A stretch of 64,000 nucleotides of DNA from Paenibacillus sp. E222 (lineage in GTDB: Bacteria > Bacillota > Bacilli > Paenibacillales > Paenibacillaceae). The position numbers and the translations under genes were made by a program. Positions 8,717 to 20,558 of the stretch are shown piece by piece (positions within the stretch are counted from its first letter, which is position 1; every line of letters starts with the position of its first letter). The notes beneath the pieces were generated by a model that made no database searches, was not told the DNA's origin, and saw nothing but the letters and a program-made list of their open reading frames with translations. The stretch covers positions 992,001 to 1,056,000 of the forward strand of contig NZ_CP058552.1 in the NCBI RefSeq assembly GCF_013401555.1. Direction: 5' to 3'.

Positions 8717-8748
8717 ATAAAAAAGACAAGCCGGTTACCCGGCTTGCC
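8717..8748 (-). terminator. terminator of the glycolytic operon
   Basis: Minus-strand stem GGCAAGCCGG / CCGGCTTGTC and a run of T, directly after eno. Confidence 0.85.
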
Positions 8749-8768
8749 TAATGTTGTCGTAAGACAAC

Positions 8769-10070
<1,302 letters not shown>

Positions 10071-10090
10071 TTAATTTTAAATTTATTTTT

Positions 10091-10285
10091 AATACGTTCA
10101 GAATAGCCTGAGTTTCACCAGTCCACTCCGCACGCAGTACCATCTTCCGATCGCTGTTATCCCCTGATTCCTTTGAACTTATTTTCATAAGTTGGAATCA
10201 TGTGATAAAGGCGAACGCTTCGCTTCTTCAGATCGGTTCTGCTTGCTTCGTTCCGGGTTCCACTTTGTATTATTCAACAACCTAT
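10091..10285. repeat. large imperfect palindromic repeat, copy A
   Basis: Fills the gpmI-eno spacer. It shares with copies B and C the block GATCGCTGTTATCCCC and the downstream GATAAAGGCGAACG segment, plus roughly inverted outer arms. It is the most diverged of the three. Boundaries are approximate. Confidence 0.6.
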
Positions 10286-10294
10286 TAAAACTAA

Positions 10295-11838
10295 TTATTT
10301 ACGGGTAGCGATGACAGATGTTCCTGTCATTTCTTCCGGTTTAGGCAATTGCATCAAGTCAAGAATCGTTGGAGCGATATCCGCGAGGATTCCGCCCTCA
10401 CGCAGGGTAACATTAGCATCTGTAACGATGAATGGAACCGGGTTCGTTGTGTGAGCCGTGAACGGACGTCCTTGCTCATCAAACACCATATCCGCGTTAC
10501 CATGATCCGCAGTAATCAGCACAACGCCGCCTTTAGCGAGAACTGCATCCACAACACGGCCCATGCATTCATCCGTTACTTCTACTGCCTTAATCGTAGG
10601 CTCCAGCATGCCGGAGTGTCCAACCATATCAGGGTTAGCGAAGTTCAGAATGATGGCGTCATGTTTGTCTGCTTCAATCTCGCGAACACATGCGTCAGCT
10701 ACTTCATACGCGCTCATCTCCGGCTGCAAGTCGTACGTTGCAACTTTTGGTGAGTTGATCAGCACGCGTGTTTCGCCCGGAAGCTCAACATCACGGCCGC
10801 CGCTGAAGAAGAAGGTTACGTGCGGGTATTTCTCGGTTTCTGCAATACGCAATTGTTTCTTGTTATTCTGTACCAGAACTTCACCCAGCGTGTTGTCGAG
10901 GTTTTTAGGCGAGTAAGCCACATAACCTTCAACGGTCTCGCTGAACAAGGTCAGGCACACGAAGTGCAAGCCCACAGGGAACTTCGGACCACGGTCGAAA
11001 CCACGGAAATCCTGGTTCGTGAATACTTGCGACAGTTGGATCGCACGGTCAGGACGGAAGTTGAGGAAAATGACGGAATCGCCGCTCTCCACCAAACCTA
11101 CCGGCTGGCCATCTGCTTTAACGATAACCGTTGGTTCAACGAATTCGTCAAATACGGATTTTTCATACGATTCTTCAACCGCTTTGAGTGGATCAGTGTA
11201 TTTTGGTCCATCACCATAAACGATGGCACGATATGATTTCTCAACACGTTCCCAACGTTTGTCACGGTCCATCGCATAGTAGCGACCTTGAACCGTTGCG
11301 ATTTGCCCTACACCAACTTCTTCAATTTTGGCGATCAGCTTCTGCATGAACTCTTTACCGCTATCTGGCATAACATCACGGCCATCCATGAAGGCATGAA
11401 TGTATACGTCATTCATTTCTTCTTTTTTGGCGAGATCCAGCATAGCGAACAAGTGGTCGATGTGACTATGTACGCCGCCATCGGACAACAAACCATACAA
11501 GTGAAGCTTTTTACCGTTTTGTTTCGCTTCGCGAACAGCTTTGACAAGTGTTTCATTGTCGTAGAACTCACCGTCACGAATCGATTTAGAGATACGAGTC
11601 AAATCCTGGTATACGATCCGGCCGGCACCAATGTTCAGGTGACCTACCTCGGAGTTCCCCATTTGCCCTTCCGGCAAACCTACAGCTTCACCGCAAGCAG
11701 TGAGCGTTGTGTGTGGGAATTGGCTCATAAAACGGTCATAGTTCGGTTTCTTGGCTTGCGCTACCGCGTTGCCTTCCTCCGTGTTACGAAGACCAAAGCC
11801 GTCCATAATGATCAGCGCTACAGGTTTTGGAGCTGTCA

Positions 11839-11839
<1 letters not shown>
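10295..11839 (-). CDS. gpmI: 2,3-bisphosphoglycerate-independent phosphoglycerate mutase
   Basis: 514 residues, typical for iPGM. Interconverts 3- and 2-phosphoglycerate with two Mn ions and a phosphoserine intermediate. Visible: metal site [10 protein letters not shown] at the start, catalytic Ser in [15 protein letters not shown] near residue 62, the transferase domain with [14 protein letters not shown], and the second metal cluster in [12 protein letters not shown] and TADHGNAD. Its ATG shares one base with the tpiA stop (TAATG), so the two are translationally coupled. Confidence 0.97.
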
Positions 11840-12624
<785 letters not shown>

Positions 12625-13806
12625 TTACTTGTCGTTCAATGCAACTACGCCAGGAAGCACTTTGCCTTCCATGAACTCGAGCGATGCACCGCCACCTGTA
12701 GAGATGTGGTCCATTTTGTCAGCCAGTTTGAACTTCTCAGCTGCTGCTGCGGAGTCACCGCCACCAATGATGGTGTATGCCGATGTCTCAGCGCAAGCTT
12801 CTGCTACTGCACGAGTACCGTGGGAGAAAGGCTCGATTTCGAATACGCCCATTGGTCCGTTCCATACAACAAGTTTGGAGTTTTTAACAACGTCAGCATA
12901 GATCTCACGTGTTTTAGGACCGATGTCGATACCTTCCCAATCTGCAGGAATGTCGCCAACTTCAACAATCTTCGTATTTGCGTTAGCGCTGAAGTCATCG
13001 GAGATAACGATATCAACTGGCAGATAGAAGTTTTTACCCAGTTTCTTTGCTTTTTCGATAAAGCCCAGAGCAACATCCAGTTTGGACTCATCCAGCAGGG
13101 ATTGACCTACTTCATGACCTTGAGCCTTCATGAATGTGTAGGAAAGACCGCCACCGATGATTACGTTGTCTGCAATGTTCAACAGGTTGTCGATCACATC
13201 GATTTTGTCTTTAACTTTGGAACCACCGATGATGGCTGTGAAAGGACGCTCAGGGTTGGAGATGGCTTTACCCAACACTTCCAGTTCTTTCTCCATCAAC
13301 AGGCCGGATACTGCTGGCAACAAGTGAGCGATACCTTCTGTCGAAGCGTGTGCTCTGTGAGCTGCGCCGAATGCATCGTTAACGAATACGTCAGCCAGTT
13401 CAGCAAATTGTTTTGCGAGTTCCGGATCGTTTTTCTCTTCGCCTGCGTGGAAACGAACGTTCTCAAGCAACAATACGTCGCCGTTGTTCAGTTCAGCGAC
13501 TTGAGCTTTTACGGTTTCGCCAACGGAATCGTCAGCTTTAACCACTTTTTTACCAAGCAACTCGGACAAACGCTCAGCCGCTGGAGTCAAACGCAAGGAT
13601 TCAACCACTTCGCCATTTGGACGACCCATGTGGCTTGCCAAAATAACTTTAGCGCCTTTTTCGATCAAATAGTTGATCGTAGGAAGCGTGGCACGAATAC
13701 GTTTGTCATCTGTAATTTTACCATCTTCGAGCGGCACATTAAAATCTACACGGACAAAAGCCCGTTTTCCTGTCAATTCGATATCACGTACACTTTTTTT
13801 GTTCAT
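12625..13806 (-). CDS. pgk: phosphoglycerate kinase
   Basis: 393 residues. Makes ATP from 1,3-bisphosphoglycerate. Visible: [16 protein letters not shown] near the N-terminus, [45 protein letters not shown] and [11 protein letters not shown] nucleotide-binding segments. The start at 13806 (MNKKSVRDI) has GGAGG 8 bases upstream. Follows gapA after a hairpin that may limit read-through. Confidence 0.97.
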   Translation of the reverse strand: MNKKSVRDIELTGKRAFVRVDFNVPLEDGKITDDKRIRATLPTINYLIEKGAKVILASHMGRPNGEVVESLRLTPAAERLSELLGKKVVKADDSVGETVKAQVAELNNGDVLLLENVRFHAGEEKNDPELAKQFAELADVFVNDAFGAAHRAHASTEGIAHLLPAVSGLLMEKELEVLGKAISNPERPFTAIIGGSKVKDKIDVIDNLLNIADNVIIGGGLSYTFMKAQGHEVGQSLLDESKLDVALGFIEKAKKLGKNFYLPVDIVISDDFSANANTKIVEVGDIPADWEGIDIGPKTREIYADVVKNSKLVVWNGPMGVFEIEPFSHGTRAVAEACAETSAYTIIGGGDSAAAAEKFKLADKMDHISTGGGASLEFMEGKVLPGVVALNDK

Positions 13807-13908
13807 CTGTATTTCCTCCGCACCCATGTATTTGGTGGACCAATCAAGGGCCCAAATCCCTTGTCAATCCTGGTGTTTTTGAGAAATTTGCAAAATATTG
13901 ATATATAA

Positions 13909-13940
13909 AGAGCGGAAACAATAGCATCTGTTTCCGCTCT
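13909..13940 (-). terminator. gapA-pgk intercistronic hairpin
   Basis: Perfect 12-bp stem AGAGCGGAAACA / TGTTTCCGCTCT with an 8-base loop, followed on the minus strand by TTTATATATC. The tract is weak, so it may attenuate transcription or protect gapA mRNA rather than terminate fully. Confidence 0.6.
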
Positions 13941-13955
13941 ATGTTATTGCAGATA

Positions 13956-14963
13956 TTACTTGATCATTTTTGCAAAGTGCTCCAAAGTGCGAACCAGTTG
14001 AGCAGTGTAGGACATTTCATTGTCATACCAAGCTACAGTTTTAACCAATTGTTGGTCGCCAACAGTCAGAACTTTAGTTTGAGTTGCATCAAACAGGGAA
14101 CCGAAAGTGATACCTTGGATATCGGAAGATACGATTTCATCTTCTGTGTATCCGAAAGTTTGTGGATCGGAAGCTTCTTTCATTACTGCGTTAACTTCTT
14201 CAGCAGTAACTTTTTTGCCCAATACAGTTACGAGCTCAGTCAGGGAACCAGTAGCTACTGGTACACGTTGAGCTGCACCGTCGAGTTTGCCTTGCAGTTC
14301 TGGAATAACCAAACCGATTGCTTTAGCAGCACCAGTTGTGTTAGGGATGATGTTTTCAGCTGCTGCGCGAGCACGACGGAAGTCACCTTTAGGGTGTGGA
14401 GCATCCAATGTGTTTTGGTCGCCAGTGTAAGCGTGAATTGTAGTCATCAAACCTTGAACGATTCCGAATTTGTCTTGCAGCGTTTTTGCCATAGGTGCCA
14501 GGCAGTTTGTTGTGCAAGATGCGCCGGAGATTACAGTTTCAGTACCGTCGAGGATTTCATGGTTTACGTTGTAAACGATGGTTTTCATGTCGCCAGTAGC
14601 TGGTGCGGAGATAACAACTTTCTTAGCTCCACCTTTCAAGTGTTTCTCAGCTGCTTCTTTAGTTGTGAAGAAACCAGTACATTCCAGAACGATATCTACG
14701 CCGAGGTCGCCCCATGGCAGTTCTTCTGGGTTACGGTTAGCCAATACTTTAACTTCTTTGCCGTTCACTTTGAAGAAGCCATCGTGTACTTCAACATCGC
14801 CATCGAAGCGACCTTGAGTTGTATCATATTTAAGCAAATGAGCCAGCATTTTAGCATCAGTCAAGTCGTTGATTGCTACAACTTCAATGCCCTCTACATT
14901 TTGAATACGGCGGAATGCCAAACGACCAATACGTCCAAAACCGTTAATACCTACTTTAATCAT
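13956..14963 (-). CDS. gapA: glyceraldehyde-3-phosphate dehydrogenase, glycolytic
   Basis: 335 residues. Oxidises glyceraldehyde 3-phosphate with NAD. Visible: Rossmann start [16 protein letters not shown], Asp after VVAIND typical of NAD preference, catalytic Cys in [12 protein letters not shown] near residue 152, His in TIHAYTGDQ, and WYDNEMSY near the end. The NAD-type residue and the place behind cggR indicate the glycolytic GapA, not the gluconeogenic GapB. Confidence 0.97.
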   Translation of the reverse strand: MIKVGINGFGRIGRLAFRRIQNVEGIEVVAINDLTDAKMLAHLLKYDTTQGRFDGDVEVHDGFFKVNGKEVKVLANRNPEELPWGDLGVDIVLECTGFFTTKEAAEKHLKGGAKKVVISAPATGDMKTIVYNVNHEILDGTETVISGASCTTNCLAPMAKTLQDKFGIVQGLMTTIHAYTGDQNTLDAPHPKGDFRRARAAAENIIPNTTGAAKAIGLVIPELQGKLDGAAQRVPVATGSLTELVTVLGKKVTAEEVNAVMKEASDPQTFGYTEDEIVSSDIQGITFGSLFDATQTKVLTVGDQQLVKTVAWYDNEMSYTAQLVRTLEHFAKMIK

Positions 14964-15070
14964 GAGTAAGTTCCTCCCAAGTTTTGATTGATTTTTTTAT
15001 GAAGCTTATATATTCAAGACAGACGGTGAAGTCCGTCAAGACAACAATAGTTGTGGTGCAAAATAAAACC

Positions 15071-16096
15071 TTATTCCATTTCGGCGACGATGACTTCAGC
15101 AGCAGCCTCATCAATAATCAGAATATCTTCCTGACCAAATCGCAGGACAGAATGTATGGCAGCAGCCTTGCTCTTGCCACCTGCAATGCCAATTACGACA
15201 TCGGTTCGTTCTATATCCTGGAGTCGCATGCCCAGCGTAAGCATGGTATGTACCACCTCACCCTGATCATTAAAGTAATAACCGAATGATTCAGATACGG
15301 CCCCTTGCTCCTGGAGTTCATCTATGATCTCTGTCGCAAGTTTGCGGCGCCGTGCCATCTCTACGGCATCACCAATTCCATGAATGACGATCCGCGATTT
15401 TCGGATCAGCTGCAGAATCTCCTGAACACTCGGGTCCTGGATTAGTGATTCATAGGCATGATCACTCAGCAAATCCGGTACATGCAGGAGTTTGTATTGG
15501 GCTCCTACCCGTTTTGCCATCGTGGATGCTATCGTATTGGCCTGAATTTCGAGGCTTTCTCCCAGCCCACCGCGTGCCGGTACGAACCAGACACCTTTCA
15601 GCGATGTTGGCGGAGTCAGTTGCTCTGCGACTTCAGCCGTTGTTGAACCGCCAGTTACGGCGACAACATCGTTATCACTCATGATATTACCCAGAGCCTT
15701 CGCTCCGGCTCTGCCCAGCTCCCGTTTGGCAAATGGAGAAATGTCCGAATCGCCGGGAACCACAACTACCTTTTGCAGACCGTAGGCTTGCTTGATGCGT
15801 TCTTCCAGTTCGGATAATCCAAACAGTTCTTTGGCGACGGGTTCCAACTGCTGCAGCAATTCATGCCCTGCCTCACTGATCTTCATCCCTGCACTGTCAA
15901 TTTCAATAAGTCCCTGAGCCTTTAACAAATCGGTCTCAGCCCTCAGAACCCGCTCGGTCATCTGCATGGAATTAGCTAACGTTCTTCGTCCGATCACATC
16001 CGATAACATGATCTGGCGCAGAATCGTGTATCTCTTCTTCAAGACATCCATGAGATCAGGCAGAAGCTGCTTTTGTACTTCTAAAATCGTTCGCAT
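15071..16096 (-). CDS. cggR: central glycolytic genes regulator CggR
   Basis: 341 residues, SorC/DeoR-type repressor. An N-terminal winged helix (TILRQIMLSDVIGRRTLANSMQMTERVLRAE) is followed by a sugar-phosphate-binding domain with VVAVTGGSTTAEVAEQL and GIAGGKSKAAAI. In Bacillus, CggR represses its own operon and is relieved by fructose 1,6-bisphosphate. It is the first gene of the operon, 107 bp before gapA, behind a strong promoter and a paired GGGAC site. The ATG at 16096 is preferred to a GTG three codons upstream because GGGAG is better spaced. Confidence 0.93.
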   Translation of the reverse strand: MRTILEVQKQLLPDLMDVLKKRYTILRQIMLSDVIGRRTLANSMQMTERVLRAETDLLKAQGLIEIDSAGMKISEAGHELLQQLEPVAKELFGLSELEERIKQAYGLQKVVVVPGDSDISPFAKRELGRAGAKALGNIMSDNDVVAVTGGSTTAEVAEQLTPPTSLKGVWFVPARGGLGESLEIQANTIASTMAKRVGAQYKLLHVPDLLSDHAYESLIQDPSVQEILQLIRKSRIVIHGIGDAVEMARRRKLATEIIDELQEQGAVSESFGYYFNDQGEVVHTMLTLGMRLQDIERTDVVIGIAGGKSKAAAIHSVLRFGQEDILIIDEAAAEVIVAEME

Positions 16097-16150
16097 GCTT
16101 TCCACTCCCGCAAGCTTCTCGTTCCAAGCTTTCTTTCATGGCCCTAAAAC

Positions 16151-16210
16151 GTCCCGGGTTAACTTTTTAAGTCCCACGTCTATTCTACCTAAAACTGACG
16201 CGACATGCAA
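16151..16210 (-). promoter_or_regulatory. cggR promoter and candidate CggR operator
   Basis: -35 TTGCAT (16210-16205), 17-bp spacer, -10 TAGAAT (16187-16182). Directly downstream lie two direct GGGAC units (16175-16171 and 16155-16151) 20 bases apart, i.e. on about the same helix face. Bacillus CggR binds paired CGGGAC-type half-sites at this location, so this is the likely operator. Upstream, 16211-16578 shows nothing else. Confidence 0.65.
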
Positions 16211-16578
16211 GTGTTTCAAAGCCTTATTTCGACACGTTTCAGGCGTTTGTACGCGCCTATTTTCACAATGTCACCCTACTCTGATCGAGAACAACCTGTT
16301 CGATACCATATATAGAAGCAAAGTAAATTTTCCATCTACATATTGCTTGCTGTTGTTTTTCATATGGCATATCCAAAACCTCTTTTAGCATTTACCTATT
16401 TGCGCTCTTTATCCACTTATCTTCATCATGATCATTTTCAAGCTTATCCAAACCACAACAGTGAACATCTGCTTGCAATTCAATTATTCATGAGCTATAA
16501 TCATTATTGCTGTCACATCTTTGAAACTTCTATTTCAAAACAGCTTTATGCAGCTATGCTTGCAGCAATAATCAATGT

Positions 16579-16653
16579 GCGCCCGTGGTCCAATGGATAT
16601 GACGTAGGCCTCCGAAGCCTGAGATCCAAGTTCGATTCTTGGCGGGCGCGCCA
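16579..16653 (+). tRNA. tRNA-Arg (anticodon CCG)
   Basis: 75 nt cloverleaf. Acceptor GCGCCCG / CGGGCGC, anticodon loop CTCCGAA giving CCG, T arm TTCGATT, CCA encoded. It stands alone ahead of clpP. Confidence 0.95.
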
Positions 16654-16688
16654 CTCTTAATTAGTAGCTCATAACCCTTTTAACCAAT

Positions 16689-16713
16689 GAAACCGAATAG
16701 GTTTCTTTTTTTT
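16689..16713 (+). terminator. terminator after tRNA-Arg
   Basis: Stem GAAACC / GGTTTC followed by eight T. Confidence 0.75.
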
Positions 16714-16722
16714 CAAACTTAG

Positions 16723-16762
16723 TTTGACTTTCTTTGACTTTTTGTTTGAAATTGTTTATGAT
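16723..16762 (+). promoter_or_regulatory. clpP promoter with CtsR box
   Basis: The minus strand of 16723-16739 reads AGTCAAAGAAAGTCAAA, matching the tandem-heptad CtsR operator. It overlaps the -35 TTGACT (16734-16739); -10 TATGAT is at 16757-16762 with a 17-bp spacer. This fits heat-shock control of clpP by CtsR. Confidence 0.8.
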
Positions 16763-16832
16763 GTGGGTAATACGGTAACAGTTTATATATAAACACCAAT
16801 TTAACATTTACATTTCCGAGGAGGTTTTTCAC

Positions 16833-17429
16833 GTGAGTTATATTCCAATGGTCGTTGAACAGAGCAACCGCGGTGAGCGCGCCTATGACATCTATTCCAG
16901 ATTGCTGAAGGATCGTATCATCTTCCTTGGCAGTGATGTAAATGACGTTGTAGCGAATTCCATCATGGCACAGATGTTGTTCCTTACTGCGGAAGATCCG
17001 GAGAAAGACATTCACTTATACATCAATAGCCCAGGCGGATCCATTACAGCCGGTATGGCGATTTACGATACTATGCAATTCATCAAACCGGATGTATCTA
17101 CCATCTGTGTAGGTATGGCGGCTTCGATGGGTGCATTCCTGTTGAACGCAGGTGCCAAAGGTAAACGTTTTGCATTGCCTAACAGCGAAATCATGATTCA
17201 CCAACCGCTTGGTGGTGCGCAAGGTCAAGCTTCGGACATCGAAATTCGTGCCCGCCGCATCCTGAAAATGCGTGATACCTTGAACCGCATCATCGCTGAG
17301 CGCTCAGGCCAACCGCTGGAGCGTATCGAGAAAGATACAGATCGTGACTACTTTATGAGCGCTGCTGAAGCTGCTGATTACGGTATCATCGATAAAGTTA
17401 TCGAAAACGTAGGTTCCCAAGGCATCTAA
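16833..17429 (+). CDS. clpP: ATP-dependent Clp protease proteolytic subunit
   Basis: 198 residues. Serine peptidase forming the double heptamer that works with ClpX and ClpC. Catalytic triad visible: Ser in GMAASMGAF (about 98), His in MIHQPLGG (about 123), Asp in [10 protein letters not shown] (about 172). Starts with GTG, preceded by GAGGAGG. One of the few plus-strand genes here. It also removes tmRNA-tagged proteins, so it links to ssrA. Confidence 0.97.
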   Translation: MSYIPMVVEQSNRGERAYDIYSRLLKDRIIFLGSDVNDVVANSIMAQMLFLTAEDPEKDIHLYINSPGGSITAGMAIYDTMQFIKPDVSTICVGMAASMGAFLLNAGAKGKRFALPNSEIMIHQPLGGAQGQASDIEIRARRILKMRDTLNRIIAERSGQPLERIEKDTDRDYFMSAAEAADYGIIDKVIENVGSQGI

Positions 17430-17461
17430 GCCGAGGCGAATCGCCAATTAAACGGATATAC

Positions 17462-17552
17462 CATATAGGCAACTCAAAGGGTAACGCCCAGTTGAGTTGC
17501 CTATATGAAAAAAGGGCGCTCTCGTCAATATGACGAGGGCGTCCTTTTTTTT
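17462..17552. terminator. two adjacent hairpins, bidirectional terminator
   Basis: First hairpin: perfect 16-bp stem (17462-17477 with 17492-17507). Second: A-run, stem GGGCGCTCTCGTC / GACGAGGGCGTCC, T-run (17508-17552). They end clpP and can block the convergent minus-strand gene. From 17553 to 17922 I see no gene. Confidence 0.75.
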
Positions 17553-17922
17553 GAAGATAATTTAAGAGTGCATAATTCGTTTAAATCTAATAGCATTACA
17601 ATGGCCCTAGAACCTATGTGAAGACGGACACTACAACAACACGAACACAGCTAATATTAACGTACATCACATCTAACGAACTGAGCACACGCTATTGACC
17701 ACCATTTCAACGAAATGGAATTCTAACGAATCACAGGAATGTTATCGTTGCTATATGTTCCCGTTTTCTTTCGATTTCCCCGTTTCTTCACTCCATAGCC
17801 TCTCTACGATTCGTTACAATATCCCAAGCCTCATATATCTAGCCTTATAAGATGCAACAGGTTCGTTAGAGTTCCAGATATCCAATGAATTACTTAAGGA
17901 ATGACTAATACTTCCGATACTC

Positions 17923-19020
17923 TTACTTGTTGGCCGTTAAGCCACTGAACGGCTCTGTGCCTTTAGGAAGCAACTCTTTGTATGTGAACGGGAATTCTGG
18001 GAAACCCTCCGCATAAGCTGTGTACTCATACAACTGGAAGAATACAACTACACCAGTTGGGGTTACATAGAAATCCTGATCTTTATTTAGACCTTTATAG
18101 CCTTCAAGGTAACCACCACGGGCTTTAAGCTGATCTCCCACTTTTTTGCTTACTGTCTCACGTACGGTTTTGTTATTTTGGATCACATCATCCAGACTCA
18201 ATTCCTTACCGGAATCCAGAGCAAAGGTGTGACCTGTACGGAACGTCATGCCATGTGCGCCTGCATAGTCCTGATAACTTTGCGTAATGAGCCCAAGTAC
18301 ACCATTTTCGTTGTATGTCACGACATAAGAACTCTCAAATGCATATGGACGGTTCGCTGCTGCATCACCAAATTCCTTGGTTTGTTTTTTGAAATCTGCT
18401 ACAAAAGCATCGACTTCATCTTTCAACACCTTGTTGATAGCCGCTTCCGCTTTATCGTTCGCCAGTCCGCTCACCTGAGGATATTGAATATCGACTTCAG
18501 CATTCTTGATGCTGACTTTCACTGTTGCCGCTTTGACTGCCACGTTATTTTGCTTCACTTTGCTCAGCGACAGTGTCTTGGCTTTACCATCCCAGTTGCC
18601 CTGTACACCCAAATAATCTCTCATTGCAGAGAACGGAATGTACAATCGGCCATTAATCAGCTTCGCTTCTACCCCTGGGTAATACCCATTTATTCTCAGC
18701 ATTGGATCACCATCCAACAGACTGATCGTCATTTTGTTATTGGCTGCTGTCAGGGCATACTCTTTGGTTTTCGCATCATATTTCAAGCTTCCACCCGCTA
18801 CATCTTTGACAGCCGTAAGCGATACCCAAGTGGAGCCGCCTTGAAGGAGTCCTTTTTGAGTAAGCGTTTTGCCTCCCGATTTCAGAGTTACCTCAGTAGG
18901 TGTTGTCACTTTCGTGGATACTGAAGCTGCCTGTACAGAACTATCCTGCCATACAGCCCCGCTCCCCACAATAATTCCTGCCGCCAATAGTGCACTTGTC
19001 CATTTTTTCCATGATGTCAT
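17923..19020 (-). CDS. secreted protein, copper-amine-oxidase-like plus DUF3298 domains
   Basis: 365 residues. Signal peptide 1-31 (KKW, hydrophobic ALLAAGIIVGSGAV, cleavage near VQAAS). Residues about 40-155 look like the Cu_amine_oxidN1 domain common in Paenibacillus exoproteins (VSLTAVKDVAGG, LRINGYYPGVEAKLINGRLYIPFSA). Residues about 165-265 resemble DUF4163 and about 270-355 resemble DUF3298 (FALDSGKELSLDDVI, FYVTPTGVVVFFQLYEYTAYAEGFPEF), the pair also found in the extracellular part of the anti-sigma factor RsiV. There is no cytoplasmic anti-sigma part here, so a role in binding a cell-wall ligand is only a guess. GAGGAG supports the start. Confidence 0.75.
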   Translation of the reverse strand: MTSWKKWTSALLAAGIIVGSGAVWQDSSVQAASVSTKVTTPTEVTLKSGGKTLTQKGLLQGGSTWVSLTAVKDVAGGSLKYDAKTKEYALTAANNKMTISLLDGDPMLRINGYYPGVEAKLINGRLYIPFSAMRDYLGVQGNWDGKAKTLSLSKVKQNNVAVKAATVKVSIKNAEVDIQYPQVSGLANDKAEAAINKVLKDEVDAFVADFKKQTKEFGDAAANRPYAFESSYVVTYNENGVLGLITQSYQDYAGAHGMTFRTGHTFALDSGKELSLDDVIQNNKTVRETVSKKVGDQLKARGGYLEGYKGLNKDQDFYVTPTGVVVFFQLYEYTAYAEGFPEFPFTYKELLPKGTEPFSGLTANK

Positions 19021-19286
19021 ATATAAAACTCCTCTCTCGAATTCAAATTTTGAGTGTCATTGCGTATGTATCCTGATTTGATCGTATGCCTCATACGCTC
19101 ACCTCTTTATTATAATTAACCCGATTCCGGAAAGGTTTACAGCTCCAGTTACAATGTTGTTTGATCCAGATGCCTATAATGAATGTTTTGTTACGAACAA
19201 ATAGACAAAAAAGATACCAATAACCAGCAATTTATTTCGTCATATTTCATCTCTTCTTTTCAAACTTCATTAAGTCCGCCTTTATA

Positions 19287-19320
19287 ACAAAAAAGACGCT
19301 GTCCATCGGACAACGTCTTT
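19287..19320 (-). terminator. terminator after the SIMPL-domain gene
   Basis: Minus-strand stem AAAGACGTTGTCC / GGACAGCGTCTTT with a 3-base loop, then TTTTGTTAT. Confidence 0.8.
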
Positions 19321-19385
19321 GTCATTATTGCCTTTCGCCTGCTCAAGCATATCTTTAACGGACATTCAGCCTTTATTTATTTCAC

Positions 19386-20144
19386 CTATTTCATTTCATA
19401 AGTAATATTCAGCGTTGTGCTTACTTTAACCTGACCTGTTTCAATGGCTGTACCGCCATCTGCCTCTGACTTCGCTTGGGACATCAGAGCCTCATTTGCA
19501 TAGAACACAGGTACATTGGCATCACCTTGGCTCACGGACAGAACAGCACCCAGTTGACGTTTAACCGCTTTGGCAATAGCTCCAGCTTTCACATCAGCAT
19601 TGGCAACAGCTTTTTCAATCACTTGAGCTTCAAAGCTCTCCGGTTTTTCTACCGTAAAACGAACATTTTCAATGTTGTTGGCACCAGCCTGGGATGCTGC
19701 ATCCAGGAGTTCACCAATCTTGTCCATCTCCCGGTAAGTTACAGTCAGTGTGTGATGAGCTGTGTACCCTTTGATCTTCTGTCCGTCTTTTTCACTATAC
19801 GTATAGTTAGGCTGTACGTAGAACTGGCTGGTTTGAATATCATCCGCACTGATTTTCCACGTACTTTTCAGCAGATTGCTAACTTTTTGAATTTTCGCTG
19901 CATTCGCTTTTTGAGCAGAGGCTGCTGTGTCTGCCGTACTGTTCACTCCGATGGAAAGATAAGCGATGTCAGGCTTCACCTGAATCTCACCTGTACCCAC
20001 AACATTAATCACGTTTTGCTGTACCCCCTGTACCTCAGCAGCATAGGCATAGTTACTAGGTGCCACCCACGCAGTACCTCCAACAAGCAATGTACCAGCA
20101 ACCATCACCGCGCCCAGCGGTTTCATCCATAATTTACCCATCAT
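19386..20144 (-). CDS. secreted SIMPL-domain (DUF541) protein
   Basis: 252 residues. Signal peptide 1-36 (cleavage near AYAAEV). The remainder is a SIMPL/DUF541 domain: VVGTGEIQVKPDIAYLSIGV at its start, ADDIQTSQFYVQPNY, YTAHHTLTVTYREMDKIGELLDAA, and GANNIENVRFTVE. Members are periplasmic or secreted and include the oxidative-stress-linked YggE; the molecular role is not settled. The start at 20144 is chosen because AAGGAGG sits just upstream of the ATG-ATG pair. Confidence 0.85.
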   Translation of the reverse strand: MMGKLWMKPLGAVMVAGTLLVGGTAWVAPSNYAYAAEVQGVQQNVINVVGTGEIQVKPDIAYLSIGVNSTADTAASAQKANAAKIQKVSNLLKSTWKISADDIQTSQFYVQPNYTYSEKDGQKIKGYTAHHTLTVTYREMDKIGELLDAASQAGANNIENVRFTVEKPESFEAQVIEKAVANADVKAGAIAKAVKRQLGAVLSVSQGDANVPVFYANEALMSQAKSEADGGTAIETGQVKVSTTLNITYEMK

Positions 20145-20240
20145 GTTAGCCTCCTTAAGTTTTAACATCTCATACTCAAATCGATTTGATACCTAACAGA
20201 CGGGCTTAATTCCATAATGTTGCACTTGACAGTCCTAAAA

Positions 20241-20268
20241 CGCAAAAAAGCCCCTTTCGGGACTTCTT
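20241..20268 (-). terminator. terminator after the HPr-like gene
   Basis: Minus-strand stem AGTCCC / GGGGCTTTTTT-type hairpin with T-run, 20 bases past the stop. Confidence 0.75.
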
Positions 20269-20288
20269 CATTGGATTCAAATCATATC

Positions 20289-20558
20289 TTATTGGTTCTC
20301 AAGCTCTTCCTTGCTTACCAGACTAACTAAAGCGTTTACAGCCTGTTCGGCGTCCGCGCCCTCTGCACTAATCTGGATTTCCGTACCAGTACTGATTGCA
20401 AGGCTCATGATCCCCATGATACTTTTTGCATTTACTTTTTTGTCGTCCTTCTCGACGAACACTTCAGATGAGTACTTATTCGCTTCTTGAACGAACAGTG
20501 CCGCAGGTCTGGCATGGAGACCCGTTTTCAAACGGACAACTACCGGGTGCTTTGTCAT
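20289..20558 (-). CDS. HPr-family protein at the crh locus, His-15 retained
   Basis: 89 residues, HPr fold. It keeps GLHARPAALF with the His that accepts phosphate from enzyme I, and the regulatory Ser region KSIMGIMSLA that HprK phosphorylates. In Bacillus subtilis the gene at this position (after yvcJ-yvcK-whiA) is crh, which has Gln instead of His. Here it could act as a true PTS HPr, as a Crh-like co-repressor of CcpA, or both. I therefore give no symbol. GGGGGT precedes the ATG. hprK is present at 50026. Confidence 0.9.
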   Translation of the reverse strand: MTKHPVVVRLKTGLHARPAALFVQEANKYSSEVFVEKDDKKVNAKSIMGIMSLAISTGTEIQISAEGADAEQAVNALVSLVSKEELENQ

